Shown in pieces: positions 62,601 through 64,000 of a stretch of DNA of 64,000 nucleotides. Origin of the DNA: Pelagomonas calceolata (taxonomy: Eukaryota; Sar; Pelagophyceae; Pelagomonadales; Pelagomonadaceae); contig CAKKNE010000005.1 of NCBI GenBank assembly GCA_918797485.1, positions 4,340,001 through 4,404,000 on the forward strand, in the 5' to 3' direction. The stretch's first letter is position 1; the number at the start of each line of letters is the position of its first letter. The notes under the pieces are model-generated. The model saw only the letters and a list, made by a program, of their open reading frames with translations. It searched no databases and was not told the DNA's origin. A program made the translations under genes and the position numbers.

Positions 62601-64000
62601 TGCGGCCAGCAGGCGCAGTACGGCCCGTTCGTCTTCGACTTCGAGTTCGACGTCCTGCTCGTCGAGGCGGCGACGGACGCCGTCGTCCAGATCCTCTGCT
62701 CGGGCTGCCAGTCCGACGGCGAGAACATGTGGACGGGCGACTGGACGCCGGACCGCGCGAAGGTCGACGCCTCCTTGCCGACGACGCTGTACAGAATCAA
62801 GGTCGTCGAGTACTCCTACGGCCTCGTGGGCCGCTCGTCGCCCCTGACGGTCCAGGACGGCGTCTTCGACCCGACGCCCCGGCCGACGCCGACGCCGACG
62901 CCCGCGCCGACGCCCGAGGCGAGCAACCCGACCTCGGTGCCGATCCCCGCGCCGACGATGCTGCCGACGGAGAACACGCTCTCCATGGAGCTCCACGGCG
63001 CCGACGGCCACCTCGTGCCCCTCTGGAAGAGCGGCGACGGCGGCTACCTCGCGGCGGGCGAGTCCGTGACGGGCACGCTCCGCTTCACGGGCGACGAGGA
63101 CCAGAGCCGGCAGGTCACGATCCGGCTCTGCCGCGGCGAGGCCGTCGCCGGCCCCGACCTGTGCACGGACCGCGACGGCAAGTTCGTGGCCGAGGTCGGG
63201 TTCATGCAGCAGGTCGACTACGACGCCTCGGCGGCCTCCAACGACGGCACGCCGATCAGCTTCTCCGTGCCGACGGGCATCCAGGCCGGCAACAACTACT
63301 TCTTCGTGCTGTTCGCCTACGCGGACGCGCGGCGCAAGATGCTGGACAACGTGTCGCCGGCCGGCACCGCCGCCGCCGAGACGCAGACCTACGTCACGGG
63401 CGCCTTCACGGTCTACGACTACGCGCCGACGCCCGCGCCTTCTCCGTCGCCCTCGACGGCCGCGCCGTCGAACGTCGGGCGGGGCCCGACGCTGAACCCG
63501 ACGTACGAGCCCACGCCCAAGCCCGTGGAGGACATCCCCTGCACGGCCACCGTCGAGTCGGGCATCCCCGACGACAAGGTCTGGGAGTGGGGCCAGGACG
63601 TGGAGCTCAAGATCAAGATGTGCCACTGGTACTCGTACTCGTACGGCGTCGTCGACGTGCTCCTGTACGGCGACGAACCCAACGCGGACCCCGTCGACTC
63701 GCTCGCGCAGTACCAGAGCGTCCACGACAACACGCTTACCGTCAAGTACACGGTGCCCCAGTGCACGGACCAGGACCTCGTGACGGGCGAGTGCACCACG
63801 GATGGCCTCAACTTCCCCGACAACGAAGGCGTCCCGACAACGGGAAGTTCTAGGGACTCGTTCAAGCTCCGCATCATCGAGTACGGCCACGGCCTCGACA
63901 CGGGCGGCTGGACGGCCTCCGGGCAGTGGCCCCGCCAGGACCTCGAGTTCAAGATCCGCACCAAGCACATCCAGGCGCCCACGCCCGAGCCGACGAAGGC
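59631..64000 (+). CDS. Giant secreted Pro-Thr-rich protein, partial (runs off the window)
   Basis: At least 1456 codons in one open frame with no stop before the window end. Signal peptide MTRAAALLALLAGAARA. Modules of beta-sandwich type (e.g. VTVDMAVAFTGQDESAKVTV then YYLVMSVIYDRRK; ESVTGTLRFTGDEDQSRQVT then YFFVLFAYADARRK) alternate with linkers rich in PTPKPT/APTPRPT. The paired D/A-RRK ends suggest at least two duplicated modules, resembling fungal Kre9/KNH-type wall proteins. A Cys-rich block (~70-120) follows the signal. Pro-Thr linkers are likely O-glycosylated. Probable cell-surface or theca component; exact family unknown. Confidence 0.82.
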   Translation, partial: MTRAAALLALLAGAARAAVETHEVHASGSFGLLRRKHVNPERRLQTDYAPSAAPSEAPTFETYMPTAENEHLGTCKTADDVFTCAVAEDACEKKSGNTWIPSNLTPLVDGCCVCELGCDYSEETGDKGAICLALPSAVYDAVDSDTVDDYMQFAVAVLVNADPSDLKLDRLSSAEDAYQVQEVPARRRLAGAPADERRLQQDACDVWYEYHLVYKPKPASVSLRKQKATLDATSAADWESAIHDAIEAVTGLDVCDADDNIYSAVGGNCALNCNLKYGAAAGTCTTLKSGDAAWKDKYGDRAVEAVGWADAQLINAGYTACQYAPEAGAKMYLPTARPTFAAPTRVPTSKPTVLGHRDANASYAPTYKPTHQRTGIPTAEPTPQPSTAVPSVAPTFATWAPSEMPTPVPVPKPTDVPTPKPSFKPTPKPTPQTQKSPEPTPEPSVKTPAPTKAPTKAPKPAPTPKPTAVPTSFPSLTPTVSQAPTRKGSITWAHVGEDVEVRGLDMHKFTAYADNSVMFYFAGDHMDCDDGARGYKMTADPPINDAAWNNASYCLYPNGNGLGAGRWPPSCWPTYDKKGKCTNQDRECDVDQDCNRKAWWRAKYGVGECMAPHYDVDLTFYQKRDDGTSALVRTENHVSYTPYVNVSWHLDGQADGLYYFVAAESTCGVTSTSPDVFLTSSQAPTPRPSDQPTSVPTAAPSLAPSPVPSPVPTEPGLAVVMTDSNRPGGGAMKFGAGGGDPEKDDVLAFDGGDGVTVDMAVAFTGQDESAKVTVKLCKDGEASDSSRTTATDDADDACGTLVATLAASVTVTKDAASYPVTIPNEIDGAPLDGTGYYLVMSVIYDRRKLSTGATSFATGTFGVVAFYPTPRPTRVPWPAPTAHPSVSPTVSPTPEPTEGPTPRPTPKPTMWPTAAPTAERLPFQIRTQGTAQNGDWTDRSLNFEEPARTKIQFIQGAGYISETGCARAYPGVDFAAATSSVATKDDFLGQCGQQAQYGPFVFDFEFDVLLVEAATDAVVQILCSGCQSDGENMWTGDWTPDRAKVDASLPTTLYRIKVVEYSYGLVGRSSPLTVQDGVFDPTPRPTPTPTPAPTPEASNPTSVPIPAPTMLPTENTLSMELHGADGHLVPLWKSGDGGYLAAGESVTGTLRFTGDEDQSRQVTIRLCRGEAVAGPDLCTDRDGKFVAEVGFMQQVDYDASAASNDGTPISFSVPTGIQAGNNYFFVLFAYADARRKMLDNVSPAGTAAAETQTYVTGAFTVYDYAPTPAPSPSPSTAAPSNVGRGPTLNPTYEPTPKPVEDIPCTATVESGIPDDKVWEWGQDVELKIKMCHWYSYSYGVVDVLLYGDEPNADPVDSLAQYQSVHDNTLTVKYTVPQCTDQDLVTGECTTDGLNFPDNEGVPTTGSSRDSFKLRIIEYGHGLDTGGWTASGQWPRQDLEFKIRTKHIQAPTPEPTK

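Noticed and set aside
60132-63968. 1278-codon minus-strand frame and 860-codon plus-strand frame at 61271-63853
   Set aside because: Both are shadows of the open Pro-Thr-rich secreted frame starting at 59631, which has a signal peptide and sensible modules.
1-64000. tRNA, rRNA, CRISPR or virus-derived element
   Set aside because: Reading both strands I saw no tRNA-like arms with a GTTCGA loop in intergenic DNA, no rRNA stretch, no regular spacer array, and no reverse transcriptase, integrase, capsid or transposase-like protein. The introners carry no genes.

Overview
This is nuclear DNA from a compact, GC-rich eukaryotic genome: about 30 protein genes in 64 kb on both strands, mostly single-exon, with short introns in a minority. 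I infer a photosynthetic stramenopile, most likely a pelagophyte of the Aureococcus/Pelagomonas kind. The reasons are signal peptides followed by heterokont-style plastid-import context (residue F after an Ala-rich cleavage site), a fused DHFR-TS gene, Pro-Thr-rich giant secreted proteins, and introner-type introns with terminal inverted repeats and an 8-bp target duplication, a form known from Aureococcus. Large axonemal proteins argue for a flagellated species. The taxonomic call is inference; no ribosomal marker lies in the window.

Layout. 1-5.5 kb: an Arg/Ser-rich unknown protein, a small ankyrin protein and an Aha1-type Hsp90 co-chaperone. 5.5-11.9 kb: a GT8 glycosyltransferase whose frame carries one internal stop and continues through membrane segments into an ankyrin-RING protein, followed by a tandem ankyrin-RING paralogue. 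12-25.5 kb: two very large axonemal-type genes (ASH/MSP repeats of CFAP74 type; EF-hand plus WD40 of CFAP337/WDR49 type) flanking an AlkB-type dioxygenase and a membrane MYND protein. 26-36 kb: a small plastid-type protein, stomatin-like protein 2, a GT92-like enzyme, two unknown proteins, an EDR2-C protein and an F-box/LRR protein. 36-45 kb: macrodomain protein, DHFR-TS, HD phosphohydrolase, a VIT1-type iron transporter, a Cys-rich plastid-type protein and a hemerythrin-zinc-RING protein of BRUTUS/HRZ type. 45-59 kb: SAC-fold protein, plastid FAD oxidoreductase, LON-domain protein, a 67-residue COX7C-like protein in two exons, a WW-domain protein, NOC2, a secreted glycosyltransferase-like protein and KDPG aldolase. 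59.6 kb to the end: a giant secreted Pro-Thr-rich protein running out of the window.

Two genome-wide signals stand out. First, several introns belong to one introner family: one copy is structurally perfect (15-bp terminal inverted repeats, 8-bp target duplication, exact frame restoration) and others are decayed. Second, most head-to-head gene pairs share a short palindrome-like element, CTAGCGGCC...AAGACACTAG, in the space between them, which looks like a bidirectional promoter element. A second word, GGGCAGC, recurs close to start codons. Functionally, the neighbouring VIT1-like transporter and hemerythrin-RING protein suggest an iron-homeostasis neighbourhood.
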